From: Chrysoporthe austroafricana
Lineage: Eukaryota; Ascomycota; Sordariomycetes; Diaporthales; Cryphonectriaceae
Length of the DNA: 64,000 nucleotides
NCBI GenBank assembly: GCA_001051155.2
Contig: JYIP02000002.1
Location: 4,099,583-4,163,582 of the forward strand
Reading direction: 5' to 3'
Below the pieces are notes generated by a model. It did no database searches. It was given only the letters and a program-made list of their open reading frames with translations, and had not been told where the DNA came from. This document shows positions 32,194 through 42,396 of this stretch, in pieces. Made by a program: the position numbers and the translations under genes. Position 1 is the first letter of the stretch; the number at the start of each line of letters is the position of its first letter.

Positions 32194-33270
32194 ATGCTAC
32201 AAGTCGGCTCGTCTACAGGATTTCTCGTGGGATGATGCACGGCTGTTACAGGCTCTTGCGATGAGTATGGACGGGTCGTAAAAGGTTCACGTTCGACGCC
32301 GACGCCATACCAGTTTCATGCCTGTAGGCTCATTGCATAGGTGTTTTCGGTGACGGCATATCCCGGGGCCGCCTGCGTCCCCGTTCATCCCGATGTTTAG
32401 GGCATGACTTCAATAGACCTCGTCCACGCATGTGAGCAGCGAGTCTTTCCACCCCATTTGGAAGTCTATGCGTGCAAAACAAATTATTTATTGCGAAGGA
32501 AAATCACTTTTGATCTCACTTGATTGCTTTACGCCTCTCGATTCAAACAGTGATTGAATTATTTTACTGAGATCGAAAATCGGAAGTGCATGATGAGTAC
32601 ATGAGATCGACTTCTTTCACCGAAGTCTACTGCAACTTCCACGTGAACCAGACAGGTTACACATCACGACCTTACAGAATGATTCTGTCATTGATCGCGC
32701 GTTCGCCGTCTTTCTTCAGTCTGTTACACTGAGTACAGCCCTTGCAGCCCATCCTTCCAGTCGATACGTCTTACCTCCGTCCTAGAACAAAACTGTCATG
32801 CCATTCATTTACCGGTAGATGAGCCCTCTGCCAAAATAGTGCATGTATGTATCAGTCATCGTGAACTGATTCGGTCTGATCACCTTCCCAAACGCCGCGC
32901 AGGAAATGAAAGAAAACACTAGGAACTTGAAATGGCATGTCGTGGACCCCGACCCCGTCTCTCCCAACGCACGAGGCTCGTCGTCCGCCTGCCTCCTTCG
33001 AACGCCTTTGCAGATGTGAGCTATTTTTCTGGTGGAGCCAAGGAAATTGACGATATGATAGAGACAGGCGGTAAAGAGATATGTGCTGCCAGACAGCGGT
33101 GGGAACAGTGATTATGGAAAGCAAAGGTAGTCTTGAGAATGCAAGGACGAGGCCAGCGTTCAGGGGAGGCGAGATTAGAATGTCGTAGTAGAAGGGCGTC
33201 AAGGGACGTCGAGTAGTGTTGGTCGGGTGGTGTGCACCCATCAGCCTCGGCCGGCGGGGGTGCACCACCT
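32194..33270. other. Convergent intergenic region
   Basis: 1.08 kb between the TAH18 stop and the stop of the minus-strand membrane protein. No gene is supported; 3' UTRs are expected. Confidence 0.55.
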
Positions 33271-35049
33271 CTAGTTCTCCCAGCTGTACCTCTTGTCCGA
33301 GAACTGCGGAATGTGCACGATGTCGTTGCCGCCGACGACCCGCTCCTTGCCGATCATCGACAGGTTCTTGACGATCTGCGCCTGGATCCGCGCCTCCTCC
33401 TCGACGGTGAAGTTGCTGCCCAGGCTGTCGGCGGACGGGCGCCGCTGCCGCGGGACCTCACAGTCCGATATCCGGTGGGCGTGGACGGAGTGATCCCGCG
33501 TGAAGGTCGGGTTCACCGGGTTCTGGTGGGGCCGGAAGGGGTTGTTCTCGTGCAGGAGGGGGTCCTGGTACGTGAGGGGGTCCTGGTACGTGAGGGGGTC
33601 CTGGTACGTGAGGGGGTCCTGGTACGTGAGGGGGTCCTGGTACGTGAGGGGGCTCAACGCGTCGGCGGACGAGGCCGTCGCGGGGCGGCCCACGTTCCCC
33701 CCCGCCACCAGGATACGCGGGACGTGCTGTCCGGTGTGGAACTGGCCGGGTGTCGGCATCGGCATGTCGCTGGGCAGCGGGCCCAGGCACACGAAGTTGG
33801 TGGAGTCGATGGGTGCCTTTTGGCTCTGGGTCGGGGAGTGTTGAGACCCGGTCGGCGAGTAGGTCGGGGTCGGCGGGGGCAGGGATATTGATGCCGTCTG
33901 CGCGCCAGAGTTCGACCTACTCATATTCGGCACCGACGTGGGAGAGTGAGGGGAAGATGGGCGGGGTGGCGGGTGGTTTGAACGGTCCGAGTTGGACGAG
34001 TGTAATGAGTGCGAACCGTATGAGAGATCTGAGGCGAAGGGGTCCTTGAGTGAAGGCGCCCGATGTGGTGATGGTATGCTCGGTACCGGTATGTTGAACG
34101 AATAGTACTCGTATGGTGATGAGGGGGCGGTGTAGGTTGAGTAGGCGGAGTAAGCGTCGGAGGGGCTACGTGAGTGTACCGGCGGCGCGATGGTCAAAGG
34201 CGGAGGCGGACCCGTGCGCTTGCGGTGCCAGGCTGCCTGGGGGGCAGTGGTCACCGGAGGCATCTCGAGTACGAGCTTGTTGATGTCGAGACTGCTGAGC
34301 AGGGAGGGCGTCGAGGCACCTCCAGGCCGGTAGTGCGGCATCGAGCTTACATCCCGTTCCGACTTGCTCGCGAAGGTCGTGAAGCTGATGTCTCGCTCGG
34401 ACCTGCTTGCAGAGGACGTGTAGGGCGGAACAGGCCCTTGAGCGTCCACCTCCCGGCTCGCCCGCTCGAACGGGTCGTCTTCTTCCGCTCCGAAGAGGAC
34501 CTTGCCGTCTCCAAACAGGCCGCCGTCGAGCTCGGCGGCCGACTCGCGGCGGTCCTTGTAGAGGTCCTCGAGTTCCTTGTCTGGCAGCTGCAGCGGCTGG
34601 AGACCCGCCTCGGAAAGACAGGTCTCAGGCGTGGCGTTCAGCTCTGCCCTTGACTTCCGCCGCTTCGGGGCGAGGACAGCGAGCACGCGACCAAACCGGT
34701 TCCGCGGCGCGCCCGCCTCCCTGCCAGCCGTGTTGCACTTCATGGCCTCCCAGGTCCCTGTGGGCGGGCCTGAGTCTGTCGTCGTCCGGGGGCGGTAGCA
34801 GGACCAGTATAGGCCGGCGACGATGGCAAGACTGACGAGCAAGGCGATCCCGACACCAATGCCGACGCTGGCACCGAGGCTGAGCGGTAGTGTTGAGCTT
34901 GGACTGCTGCCGGATCGTTTCAGGGACGTAAGTGGTCTGGCCAAAGGCGCCATGGAGTTGCTCCCGAGGGCTGGGCTGATATTAGAACCAACAAGTCCCG
35001 CCGGGCCTGTACCAACGACCGACTGAAGACTGGGTATCCCTCGAAACAC
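33271..35049 (-). CDS. Single-pass membrane protein, 5' exon(s) missing (partial model)
   Basis: A 592-codon open exon that begins directly after a TAG splice acceptor at 35051-35050 and has no initiating ATG near it (first codon GTG). A hydrophobic helix (about residues 56-84, SLGASVGIGVGIALLVSLAIVAGLYW) is followed by a basic patch (CYRPR, APKRRKSR). This is the layout of fungal Mid2/WSC-like or other single-TM proteins with a Ser/Thr-rich ectodomain and a cytosolic tail. The tail is Ser/Pro-rich, has five copies of LTYQDP and ends FSDKRYSWEN. The signal peptide and ectodomain should be encoded upstream, but that is where the (CT)n/(GA)n tract and the N lie, so the model is broken by sequence quality or by a real insertion. 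Function is unknown. Confidence 0.6.
   Translation of the reverse strand: MFRGIPSLQSVVGTGPAGLVGSNISPALGSNSMAPLARPLTSLKRSGSSPSSTLPLSLGASVGIGVGIALLVSLAIVAGLYWSCYRPRTTTDSGPPTGTWEAMKCNTAGREAGAPRNRFGRVLAVLAPKRRKSRAELNATPETCLSEAGLQPLQLPDKELEDLYKDRRESAAELDGGLFGDGKVLFGAEEDDPFERASREVDAQGPVPPYTSSASRSERDISFTTFASKSERDVSSMPHYRPGGASTPSLLSSLDINKLVLEMPPVTTAPQAAWHRKRTGPPPPLTIAPPVHSRSPSDAYSAYSTYTAPSSPYEYYSFNIPVPSIPSPHRAPSLKDPFASDLSYGSHSLHSSNSDRSNHPPPRPSSPHSPTSVPNMSRSNSGAQTASISLPPPTPTYSPTGSQHSPTQSQKAPIDSTNFVCLGPLPSDMPMPTPGQFHTGQHVPRILVAGGNVGRPATASSADALSPLTYQDPLTYQDPLTYQDPLTYQDPLTYQDPLLHENNPFRPHQNPVNPTFTRDHSVHAHRISDCEVPRQRRPSADSLGSNFTVEEEARIQAQIVKNLSMIGKERVVGGNDIVHIPQFSDKRYSWEN
33558..33650 (-). repeat. Coding minisatellite, five 18-bp units (LTYQDP)
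   Basis: The 18-bp unit ggggtcctggtacgtgag is repeated five times almost without change in the cytosolic tail of the membrane protein. Each unit encodes L-T-Y-Q-D-P, so the array stays in frame. Near-identity at the DNA level points to recent slippage or unequal exchange. Confidence 0.9.
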
Positions 35050-35226
35050 CTAGACGAAATTGCCATGCCCCAACCAGACTCCGCAGTGCTGTCCGTGTGG
35101 TGTCGCTCCGTGGGCCACGTCGTGCACTGCAATGCGCCTTCGCCTCAACGAGGCTGAGCTGGGTATGGGCGCTGACTGACCCACGCAGTGCTACGATGCG
35201 GATGATTATCTGGCGGTCTCGCGTCT

Positions 35227-35308
<82 letters not shown>

Positions 35309-35438
35309 CCCCCCCCGCCCTCTCTCTCGCCCGCAAGGGGCGAGAACACACACCACACAGTGAGTGGGCCCGCGGCGCCAGACCCCCTGCGGCTTGTGTT
35401 CTCACCCCAAGCCCCCGAGAGAGAGCGCGCGGGGCGCC

Positions 35439-35489
<51 letters not shown>

Positions 35490-35524
35490 NACGATGCGGA
35501 TGATTATCTGGCGGTCTCGCGTCT

Positions 35525-35585
<61 letters not shown>

Positions 35586-38500
35586 CTCTCTCGCTCTCTC
35601 CCGGCGCCCCGACCGGTCTCTCGTCGGCAATTGGGGTGAGAACAAACGGCACAGGAAGTCTGGCCACGCGGAGCACGAGGGGGGGAGAGGGAGAAGAGGG
35701 CAGGTAGGACTTATTAAATTGTGACAGGGGAGAAAGACACGGGAAAAAGCAAAAGGGCGACAGCTTACCCAAGGAAGGATTACCTACCTGCTAGCCTGAA
35801 CGAGCGATGACACCCAAGCCCAATCGGCTGGGTCTCACTGCAACCCTGGGAACATCACAATGCTGCAAGGGCGGTTCTGGCGGTCCCGAGACCTGCGTGC
35901 CCGGCTCTGCAGGTCTTCAATGGTCCTCGTGGCTACCTGCCACGCTTGCGTTCTTAGGAGCCAGCCCGCACCGCTGAGGATATGACCAGCCCGCCAAGGC
36001 CCGTATGAGGCCTTGACGGAGGAGGGGAGGCGGAGGCGGAGGCGGCGGCGAGGGTGATGGGGGTGGTGGTGGTAGTGCTTGTTGTGGTGGTTGTGGTAAT
36101 CTCGTTGACAAGGTTGTCGATAAGTAGCGCTGGCGGGCTGCGAGGCCCGTTTGCGTATCGATCCGCCTCAGCAACCGTCGGGACGCTCGTATGCGCACGT
36201 CATGGACGGCAAGCCACCTGATTCCATCCCACGTGAGGATACACAGAGAGAGATGAGACGTGGGTGCGAAGGAAGATAGGTGTAATTAGAGGTAAGCGTC
36301 GGTGGGGCCCCCGGCACACGATTGTCTCTGCTGGCCAGCACCGAGCACACCTGGTCGCTCGCCTCTCCCCACTGTTTGTGGCGCTGAGTCCCTCTCTTGC
36401 TGCACGACATTGTCAAAAGGACGCCGCCGACTTTGCCGATCCGACCCAACCTGGGCAATCTCCATACTGCAATTTCCATCCAGCCCACGATTCCAAATAA
36501 TATCTACCGTCGTTGCCACACCGGATGGACCGCGGCTTTTACTGCTATGTATCTACCCCGCCGCCCGTTCGAAAGGCCCTCACGTGCACCGCAGCTGATG
36601 CCGCTGCTGCTCGTCTGACGATCTGCCAATCTGGCAATTTGGTCAAATCTCGTTCCCATCCTCGGGGTGGTGGGTGCCTGGGTGCCGGATACCACCATAG
36701 ACGGCTCGCCGCCAGGCATCGCTCACAGGCTGCCGCCCGCTCGCCCGCCCGCCCGCCGTCCTCCTATCGCCGGCGTGGTTGAAACTGCATAAGTCTCCCT
36801 AATTTACGCCAGACGCGGAGAGAGGGGGAGAGAGGGAGAGTGTGTGTGTGTGGCACGCCGGTCAGGGGCAACACCACCCGCGCAGCGCCCGCAGCTCGCT
36901 CCCACACCTGGGCCCGAGGGATCAAGAAGGCTCACAGCCATCCCGCACGCTTCTGCGGTAGCAGGATCCCAATCCCTGCCGGGCCACGCGCGCTGCCAAC
37001 GTCGCGCTGGGACCTCTCCCCCGACGGGTCTCCAGGGCGGCCGAGCCCGGTAGTCAAAACATCCGGGCGGGCAGATGTGCCTGGGAGGAGGACTCATTGG
37101 GTCGGACGCCGGTGATCGCTGCTGACGCGCAGGGCGGACGCGCTCGTGCTCCCTCGGCAGGTCTCCTCTATTGGCTGCAGAGGGCATGATCTATCAATGC
37201 GACGCTGACGGCGAATTTCCGCTCTGGCTGCCTCTGCCCAGTGATTTTCTTCTAGAACTTCCTGAAGCGGCTGCGTGGAAGACGCCATGCCACCCTTTGT
37301 GGCCGTTCCACGTGGTCGTGCTTCTACACCATGCAGATCGAGCCGTGGTAGGAAGTTCGGGCACTCCGGTTTGTCTGAGGACAATCTCCACAATGGCCCT
37401 GAAGAGGCTGAACGTCAGCAAGCCAAAGCGGTGTTTGCAGGCTCTGCCGTCTGGTGCTTACTACTGCAGTGCGCACGCGCATTGTGCCAAGTCGGAGTTG
37501 CGGTGATGTCACGTCAGGAAACAAGGCTCTCGCTGGAAGATGCGAGGACATTGGAGGCCCATGGCGACTTCCGGGATCGAGGCTCGAGATGCATGTTTCA
37601 AAAGCTGCATGCGCCGTCTGTGGCATGCAACTCCTATACGGGCCCGAAAGCATTCTGGCGGAACCGAGTATTTGCTCTCTTTCTTCCCGACCTGCGAGCC
37701 TCGCGCGCTTCAGGTGGCCTGCGATCTAAACTCAAACTGCGAAGTTTCAAAGTTGGCTCCTGTTCTGTGGTTCTCTTCTTGATTCCATGTACGCTTCCCC
37801 GTGGTACGAGGCCGCGAGCTGAAGCGGTGACTCCTCCCAAGCTCAAATACGCGCCCAAGTCCAGGCGTGATGCCCTCGGCTCCGGCCGGGTGGGTGCGCA
37901 CCTGCTGAAGCTCACCTGTAGCTTACGAGACGACCATTGAAGCTCTCACAGAAGTGCAACTGCCACACAAGGCCAAGCCGTCTGTTTTCGTTCTCTAACC
38001 ACAGCTTAGTAAATCAGCTTCGATACACGAGCCAGGGTGCAGACGGTAAGGAGGCTTGTAGGTGACTAAACGACCCAGCATTTTCCTCTTTATAGATTTG
38101 GCTTCTGAAAGCGCAGAATATAACACACCGCGCTTAGGAAATGTCCGCTGCCCCCAAGACCAGACTCTTGAGTATGACAGCATGCCTGTGGCCGTAGGAT
38201 GCCGCTTTTAGAGGCCCGCCCAAGAGTTGAAGCTGTGTCACAACGCATGGCGCCTAAGCCCGACCCTAAAGACCGCAAAGGAGGGCTGCCCTCAGTTCAA
38301 GTTGAAGGCAAATCAATATTCAATTTCACTGGGCTTCTGCACATTGCCGACAGGCCCATTCGCTGATGGTCATTTGGACAATTGACCGCCCTGCCATGGA
38401 GATAAAAGCGCTCTATGCCCGAGGGTATTTGACGGCTGGTCAGCCTCTTCATTATACGGATGCCAACGGTGCAGCTTGTTATTAATGACTTAGCGAAGGT

Positions 38501-38944
38501 GTGAGCGCGGACCACCGGCCTACCCAATGTCGCCCAGGACGCGAACACCGGGTCTTTTTTTTCTATGCTTGTCCTCACTTGACTTTGATCGTGACAGAGC
38601 AGCTTGGTGATGCAAGCAATGAGCAAGCTGCGCCGAGCATAATCTGCACTCTGTGTCGCTACTCACTGGAGGGAGGGCCTTCAAATAAGAGGAAAGGCCT
38701 CTATTCAACTGAGTGAAAGGTCGTCACATGATGCTTGGTGCGACACCCATACAGATGGCTGTCTGTCACTCGTTTCTCTATTGAATTGTAGCAAACGACC
38801 GTCGATGCGGAAGGTAGCACCCGCACTCGTGCCTCTTAAGGGTCGATAAAATCTCCTGGCTGGAGTTCTGTTTACCTCAGGCGCCTTCGATCAATCTGAA
38901 AAACAATACGGATACCCCACAACATATCAAAACCCAGGCACAAC
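35050..38944. other. GC-rich region without a supported gene
   Basis: 3.9 kb. Upstream of the microsatellite there may be the first exon(s) of the membrane protein gene on the minus strand. A G-rich track (36015-36095, gga/ggc/ggt triplets) lies within it. A 221-codon plus frame at 37275-37940 overlaps others and has no recognisable content. Nothing else is supported. Confidence 0.45.
35193..35640. repeat. (CT)n/(GA)n microsatellite with duplicated flanks and one N
   Basis: CT tracts at about 35229-35306 and 35526-35581 and a GA tract at about 35440-35489 flank an N at 35490. The flank acgatgcggatgattatctg... occurs at 35193 and again at 35491. The sequences beyond the tracts (gggcgagaacac; tgtgttctcacccc; ggggtgagaacaaac) look like diverged or mirror copies of one flank. 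This pattern fits a failed assembly join across one long microsatellite more than three real loci. Confidence 0.8.
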
Positions 38945-39783
38945 ATGGATGACCAGTCCGCAGACAAACCATTGACCGCCCCCGAGTGGACGGAGGAATA
39001 CCCAGAGGGTCTGGACCAGCTTGGGATCATTTCAAACGTCACGTGTCGTGTAGCCAGTTTGCGTGGCCGCCGCCTCTGTGATTTCCGATCACTAGAGCCT
39101 CACGACGCCTCGAGTCCGAGCTCAGGCTCAGGCTCAGCTGAAGGCACCTGGATGCGCGGTCTAGATCTGATCAACCTGCGTTGGAAGCTTGACGCGGACC
39201 GCGTCTGGACCATCAACCCAGAGGACCTCGCTATGGCTGCAGCATCAAGGCAAGACATGTGCGAGGTCTTGCGTTTCAGAACGATCACCGTCTTTCTTCT
39301 GCCCGAGAATAGGATCCCCTTTCAGCAAGTGTCTCTCTGCCGTTCTCGCTTGTGGCCGAGAGACTGAGCTAACATCTATATCTCCGGACTGGCAGGCTTG
39401 CAAAAACTGATCTCATTGAGATCCTAGATCGCGTTATGACTTCTGCGTACCTCACCAATAGTAGGTACAAGTGGCTCGAACCTTGCAGAGGAAAGATTGC
39501 AAGTCACTCCTGGATTATCGATGATGAACAAATATTCCCTATACAGCCAATTACCGTTAGGTGGAAGATCTCGAAGACTCCCGAGCACGTGTGGTCTGGG
39601 GACATTCATCGCGCAGAGGCACGATCAATGGAATCGGGCTCTCACTCAGTGCAGTTTTCAAACATGGGAGGTACTTCTTCGGAAAGTGCAACACCTTCTG
39701 GAGATGCACAAGGCGGCAACGACGAACTTGAAGAAGAGCTACACCAGCTCATTCTTGGCGGCCCTCACGAGGTTGGAACTTAG
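38945..39783 (+). CDS. Unknown protein, tandem paralogue A (GC-AG intron)
   Basis: Two exons, 38945..39324 and 39396..39783, encode 255 aa. The 71-nt intron starts GCAAGT, has a GCTAAC branch site and ends GGCAG; the GC donor gives the junction PFQ/LAKTDLIEILDRVM, collinear with paralogue B. The neighbouring GTGTCT and GTCTCT donors either hit a stop or break collinearity. Shared blocks with B are LINLRWKLD...WTINPEDLA, LRFRTITVFLL and KTDLIEILDRVM...YKWLEPCRGKI..HSWIIDD. The C-terminal tail (about 190-255) is Ser/Gly/Glu-rich. No signal peptide or membrane helix is visible, and I know no family for it. It could be a cytosolic accessory protein of lineage-specific distribution. Confidence 0.6.
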
Positions 39784-40518
39784 GAAGACAGCAACGAACG
39801 TTCTACTCAGCGCCAGCAGTAACAAGCTTGTCAACGAGGGACGCGGCCATGAAGCAGTAAGATAGGATCAACATGATTCAGCTAGGGACAACGCCGACTT
39901 TGGTTTGCAGTTCCATCATTGACTCTGCCGGGCCAATTAATCAGGTGATCACTTCATGGCACGCTGCTTGCGTTCCCAGTACTTCTGCGTGGCTGGGTCA
40001 TATCAGTCCCTCTTGTAATAATTATTAGATACCCCCAGGAGCAAGAAAACATATTGCAGAACTGTGGAGAGAAAAAAGCAGGAGGGATGTTGACGCCAGA
40101 AGGAAGAAGGTCGCTGCCCGCTTTTAGAGAATATGACTCTTTCTATGTCGCTGCTCAAGACAGTTCTGGTGGTGACGAGTTTAGCTCGAGATCATAATAA
40201 TCGAAAAGCTGGCACACATGACAATGCAAGAGATCCAGTGGTTCTCTAACAGAATATGTTGCCCGTGATGTTAAGCAGGTGGGCACAGCCAGTGCTTGAC
40301 CATTGCCTCGGAACTGGACTACTGTTAAGCCCAACGGAAAGTGCTACGGATACCTAGGTGCCCTTGGAACTACATTAGACAATGATCGGCTAAGTATTCT
40401 CTGCTCGTCGTTCTCTGTCTTCCGTACATCACGTTTAAAGAACATCAACAGTACTAGCTCACTTGCTTCCATCGCACATTGAGGGTGTTTGGCAAACTCC
40501 GAGCACACCCATCACACC
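39784..40518. other. Spacer between tandem paralogues
   Basis: 735 bp separating A and B on the same strand. It should hold the promoter of B. No gene or repeat is recognised. Confidence 0.55.
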
Positions 40519-41179
40519 ATGAATCAGAAACACTACACAGCGACCGTAACGTTCCACCGCCGCGTTGAGAAAAAGGAAATCGTCAGTTTTGTCGATTGGA
40601 AAGGAAAGAAGGACCTGGGAGACATCCACCTCTGCAACTTCGGATCCATCATCGAAAAAGACTACCTCTACTCCAGGGGCGCGCAAAATACCGAGTTAGC
40701 AATATCTTACCTTGACCTGGCCAACCTCAAATGGTATCTTGATAGGAAGGAGAAGCCGGGGTACTGGACGATCACCTCCGGTAACCTGGCCGAGACAGAG
40801 ACCAGTCGTGATGAACTCCATGCAGACCCTTGGTGCGCGGTCATGCGCTTCGGGACAGTGACTCTATCTGTCTACACCGAGGACAATAGCGAGTTTCAGT
40901 GGGTTTCACATCACTTCTCTCTTGCACAAGTTGGACAAGAGATCAGCCTCATTGAACTAACACAAATACCGAGCAAGACTTTCAACAAATGATCTTTTCA
41001 AGATATTAGAACGTGTGATGGAATCATCCCGCCGTTACAGGAAACACAGGAACTTCTGGATTGAACCGTGCAAGGGCGAGATGGTGACCCGTGCCTGGGT
41101 ATTCGACGACGGATCAGTGTACGCTTTACCGCCGAAGGAGATGCAAGTTATTCAGTGGTCAATCACACCGACGAAGTAG
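40519..41179 (+). CDS. Unknown protein, tandem paralogue B
   Basis: Two exons, 40519..40898 and 40978..41179, encode 193 aa. The intron (79 nt, GTGGGT...AAG with an ACTAAC branch site) sits at the same place and phase as in A (EFQ/LSTNDLFKILERVM). Exon 1 is 380 nt in both genes. Conserved blocks with A: LANLKWYLDRKE...WTITSGNLAE, MRFGTVTLSVY, TNDLFKILERVM and WIEPCKGEMVTRAWVFDDG. B ends at TAG 41177-41179, about 60 residues before the position where A ends. The same frame continues after a second TAG with a Ser/Glu-rich stretch like A's tail, so B may be a C-terminally truncated copy. Function is unknown. Confidence 0.6.
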
Positions 41180-42047
41180 CTTCATTAGATCAAGAACGCA
41201 GTGTTTGCGGTGGTTCCCAGGGCGACTGAAGTCGGCCCGGAAACCGTAGCGGAGTCTTCTTCAAGCGCGAGCGACGCACAGATGTCTGGTTGCAAACCTT
41301 TGGCATCCGTGAAAGAGCCGGATCGGTTCGGCTACAGGAGGTCCTACGAGCGTCCTGATGCCGTACGATTTTGCGTTTCGATGGGGTGCGTTCGGAGCGT
41401 GCTTGTATGCTTTGAGGTGATAAAGAATCAGCATATTGCAATCACCTGCAAGGCCCTGTTTTGCAAGAAAGTTGAGCCACGCGTCAGCATTCGTTTGTTT
41501 GGAAAAAATCATCACTCACTACACAAACGGTACCTCGAATCATTACTTCCAATGACCTTTTTCCAACAATGCTGTGTGAGTGATGTACTGTGTCTGAACA
41601 TAAAGCTGGCAATTTACAAAACTGCTTGACCGGGACTGACATTATTATATCTCCTATCATATCATCTTCTCGGGGCTGGCAAAAAATAGCCAATAATACG
41701 TGCATTTACCGGAATTTATCTCAGGAGATTTTAGCACACATAGAAAGCCGCTCGAAGGGATATTGCTTGGGACTGTGGATACAGTCTGCCATTGGTTGAC
41801 AAATGTCGCATCACATATGGCTCGGGTCCAATCGATTCAGTATGTGTTTCGGAATCAATGAGACACATTTAGGGAAAGGGACGACACCGAAAGCTGACCG
41901 AGAAGCCTCCGTAAACCCCCACGCCACGGATTCAATAGTGCGTGACCTGGTATTTAAGATATATCCAAACGACTAACAATAGGCACCCATACCAAAACCA
42001 AAGATACATATTTCCGGTATTAAGGAGCAAGATACACCAAGGCAAGT
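41180..42047. other. Downstream of paralogue B; possible lost tail
   Basis: After the B stop the same frame is open from about 41189 to 41629 and starts with a Ser/Glu/Ala-rich segment (ETVAESSSSASDAQ). I interpret this as possible remnant coding sequence or 3' UTR. The rest has short frames only. A TATA-like tatttaagatat near 41951 precedes the next small gene. Confidence 0.4.
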
Positions 42048-42396
42048 ATGCAGCTTGAGCTCTTCCTCCATCCCACCCACACTGGATTCAGCCTGCAAGT
42101 GTCCCATAGTCGAAGTTCTCTTTTCTCCGCGGGCGAACCCTCTGGCTGGACCACACCGATAATACGCCCACCTCCCGGTGTGAAAGCGATATCCAATATC
42201 TGGTCAAAATATCAACATTTTTGTAAGACGACAGCCTCGACATTCGGTAATGGCGAAGTTGAACAGGGAGTTGGGGATGGTGGCAGCAGTTGAGGAGCTC
42301 ATGGAACATGTTGGCGATACGTTTGAATTGCATATTCCTGCTGCCGCTTTGGTGACGATCGTCTCCTCGTTTCCTGGCTTTGACCACACCCCATAA
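42048..42396 (+). CDS. Small hypothetical protein (putative two-exon gene)
   Basis: Exons 42048..42222 and 42287..42396 join in phase 1 to 94 aa. The intron (64 nt) starts GTAAGA and ends GGCAG. The joined C-terminal part (SVEELMEHVGDTFELHIPAA...) looks like normal protein sequence, which is the main support. The unspliced frame is 81 aa. A TATA-like element lies about 95 bp upstream. No family is recognised; alternative acceptors exist, so this is a weak model. Confidence 0.3.

Noticed and set aside
33232..33891. 219-codon plus-strand frame opposite the membrane protein
   Set aside because: Antisense shadow; its repeats (VREGV) are the reverse reading of the LTYQDP minisatellite.
35145..35772. 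Long Ser/Leu and Arg/Glu repeat frames across the CT/GA tracts
   Set aside because: Pure dinucleotide repeats are open in several frames; they arise from the microsatellite and include the N.
37275..37940. 221-codon plus-strand frame
   Set aside because: Overlaps other frames on both strands, has no recognisable domain and no supported splice sites or promoter.
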